NCBI GenBank assembly: GCA_965240325.2
Contig: OZ251235.1
Location: 434,001-498,000, forward strand
Direction of reading: 5' to 3'
DNA length: 64,000 nucleotides
Source: Rebecca billardiae RCC1528
Taxonomy: Eukaryota > Haptophyta
In this document: one piece after another, positions 62,461 through 64,000 of the stretch
Numbering within the stretch: position 1 is the stretch's first letter
Layout: every line of letters begins with the position of its first letter
The notes under the pieces: model-generated
What the model was told of the DNA's origin: nothing
What the model saw: the letters and a program-made list of their open reading frames with translations, nothing else
Database searches by the model: none
Translations under genes and position numbers: made by a program

Positions 62461-63944
62461 TCAGACCTGCCGCGAGCACAGCCGGCGCACCTGCTCGCCG
62501 TTCGAGGCTGTGATCAGGTGCACCTGCTCCAGCACCGCCTGTGCCGAGTGCGCGAGGGAGAGGTCCGGCATCGGGCGCCATGTGCCCGTGTGCATGTAGT
62601 AGCTAAGCATCGCCTCGAGCTCGGCCGGCGAGTACGGCGGGACGGTGATTCGACGCACGCCCGGCGCCTCCTCGCCGTCCGCCTCCGCCCTCGCGCCCCA
62701 CGTGCCGCGCAGCCGCTGCCGCTGCCGCTTCTTCAGCCGACGGCTCTTAACCTGCGGCTGGAAGGTGCACGTGGCGGACTCAGCGCTGAGGACTAGCCCG
62801 CGCTTGAGCTGCGAGCCCACCTCCACGGGCGACGGGAGCAGCCGCGGCAGCAGGAAGCGCGAGGCATCGAGCGGCAGCACCGACTCCGGCTCCATAAACA
62901 CCGTCTGCGGCGCGGCGCGCGCTCGGGCGCGTTGGGTTGGGTGGTGGCGGGGTTGCGGGCGGGCGGCGTCAGCAGCGCACGACGGGCGCCATCGCGCGGG
63001 CACGCGGCACGCACCCCGTGCTCGAAAGCGTTCGCGTCGTCCAGCACGATCGCCACCGGCCGCGCGTCCACCTCGCGCAGCTCGCGCAGCGCGAGCGTGA
63101 GCGCGTGCGGCGCGAGCGCCTCGTCGGTCGCGCCGAGCTGCGCGAGGTCGTTCAGATTCTCGAGCCGGACGCCGGACTCGTCGGCGAAGGCGGCGGTCTC
63201 GGCGCACTTGGCCGGGAGCTCGAGGAGCGCATCGTCGTGCGCGGCGAGTAGCCCGCGCATCACGCCCATCGTGCTGCCCGTCACGTCGCATAGCTCCGCT
63301 AGGTCGTCGCGGCCTGTGCTCGACATCTCGACGCGCGCGCCGCTCAGCTGTGCGATCGTCGGCGCAGAGTTGAGGTATACGTGCGCGGAGGGGATGGAGA
63401 GGACGAGCCAGCCGGAGGCGCGGCAGGCGTGCACGAGTGATGTGAGCAGCGCGGATTTCCCCACGCCCCGCGGCCCGTCGATCACCACCGCAGCCGTGCG
63501 CGCGAGTGCGTCCGCATCGTCGCGCATCGATTCGAGCAGCGCGCACGCGTCGAGCGTGCACTGGCGCACGAGCAGGGCAGCGAGGTTGGTGGCTCGGAAC
63601 TCGCGGTGCACGCCCACGTTAACGCCCTCAGGAAAGTGCTTCTCAAGCGTGGCGACGTCCAGCTCGTAGAATCTGTTCAGGTCCTCGGCCGAGAGGGCGC
63701 CCGGCTGATTCTGCGTGAACAGCCGCTCAGCCGGCACGCTCGCGGCCGGCTCCGGCTGGCGCTGGAGCAAGGGGACGTCTTCGTGCGGGTTCGACTTGAA
63801 GGCGTGCTCGACCGAGGAGCTCGTTGTCGAGAGTGCGCGCGCGAGGGCCGGCCACGACGCGAACGCCGCGCGGCCTCGCCGAGCGCACGATGACGCCACG
63901 TGAAGCGCCATGCGTGGCCGTGCCATCGCCAAAGTCCGGGGCAC
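62461..63944 (-). CDS. DAP3: Mitochondrial small-ribosomal-subunit protein DAP3 (mS29)
   Basis: Two exons, 63944-63015 and 62904-62461 (457 aa), phase-0 intron with GTGCGT donor. The N-terminus (ARPRMALHVASSCARRGRAA, then LARALSTTSSS) is a basic, Ser-rich mitochondrial presequence; Met1, Met7 or Met12 may start it. The P-loop GTPase core shows VVIDGPRGVGKSALLTSLVH (Walker A), GWLVLSIPSAHVYLN and PVAIVLDDANAFEHG (Walker-B-like), the last falling at the exon junction, then TVFMEPESVLPLDASR. The final segment (RITVPPYSPAELEAMLSYYM) is the conserved 'V..y...E..a....Y' region of DAP3. It is a mitoribosome head component. In animals it is also linked to apoptosis, which need not apply here. Confidence 0.88.
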
Positions 63945-64000
63945 GATGGCCGGTGACGATGACAGTGGCCGGGACGTCCAGTGGCATGCCTCTCGCGTGT

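Overview
This window is nuclear DNA from a GC-rich eukaryotic microalga that carries a secondary (red-lineage) plastid. A haptophyte is my best guess, and a pelagophyte-like stramenopile is not excluded. The evidence is spliceosomal introns of about 110-305 nt with GTGCGC...GCGCAG-type ends, a glutamate-1-semialdehyde aminotransferase that begins with an ER signal peptide followed by a transit-like stretch, typical eukaryotic proteins (cohesin kleisin, DDX46/Prp5 helicase, proteasome beta subunit, mitoribosomal DAP3, RING/PHD protein), and very high GC in genes against AT-rich, microsatellite-rich spacers. I see no bacterial operons, no CRISPR array, and no rRNA or tRNA gene. The high GC opens long antisense reading frames. 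I chose strands by motif content, splice-phase agreement and amino-acid plausibility.

Layout. 1-4975: 5' part of a very large alanine-rich gene on the minus strand, running off the left edge. 5.0-13.1 kb: mostly repeats (a MITE-like element, a tandem duplication, a C/G homopolymer pair, nested inverted repeats) around one secreted methyltransferase-like gene. 13.1-19.8 kb: four closely packed genes: a small single-helix protein with a presequence, a cohesin kleisin (RAD21/REC8), a TPR-prolyl-4-hydroxylase and a RING+PHD protein. 19.8-23.2 kb: a repeat block with a 110-bp (TA)n tract, a hairpin MITE, a 177-bp tandem duplication and a 1.1-kb near-perfect palindrome. 23.2-37.97 kb: a gene-dense stretch with an EsV-1-7 cysteine-repeat protein, a large PAN-domain secretory protein, an exostosin-type glycosyltransferase, an EF-hand protein, a MidA/NDUFAF7-type methyltransferase and the plastid aminotransferase. 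38.3-49.3 kb: repeats, a decayed gene fragment, a sulfotransferase-like gene interrupted at a G7 run, and a 3.56-kb segment bounded by inverted repeats with a decayed open frame and a GC-rich coding satellite. 50.0-64.0 kb: a conserved block: class I and class II fructose-bisphosphate aldolases head to head, a three-exon acyltransferase-3 protein head to head with DDX46/Prp5, the proteasome beta-type-2 subunit and mitochondrial DAP3.

The conserved genes cover tetrapyrrole/chlorophyll synthesis (aminotransferase), glycolysis/gluconeogenesis (two aldolases), splicing, cohesion, proteolysis and mitochondrial translation. Most noteworthy are the splice-compatible EsV-1-7 protein, a RING/PHD protein with an N-terminal helix resembling RPA32-binding motifs, two aldolase classes sharing one 489-bp intergenic region, complementary intron termini, a 500-bp-arm palindrome, and several dispersed repeat families whose copies pair up across the window.
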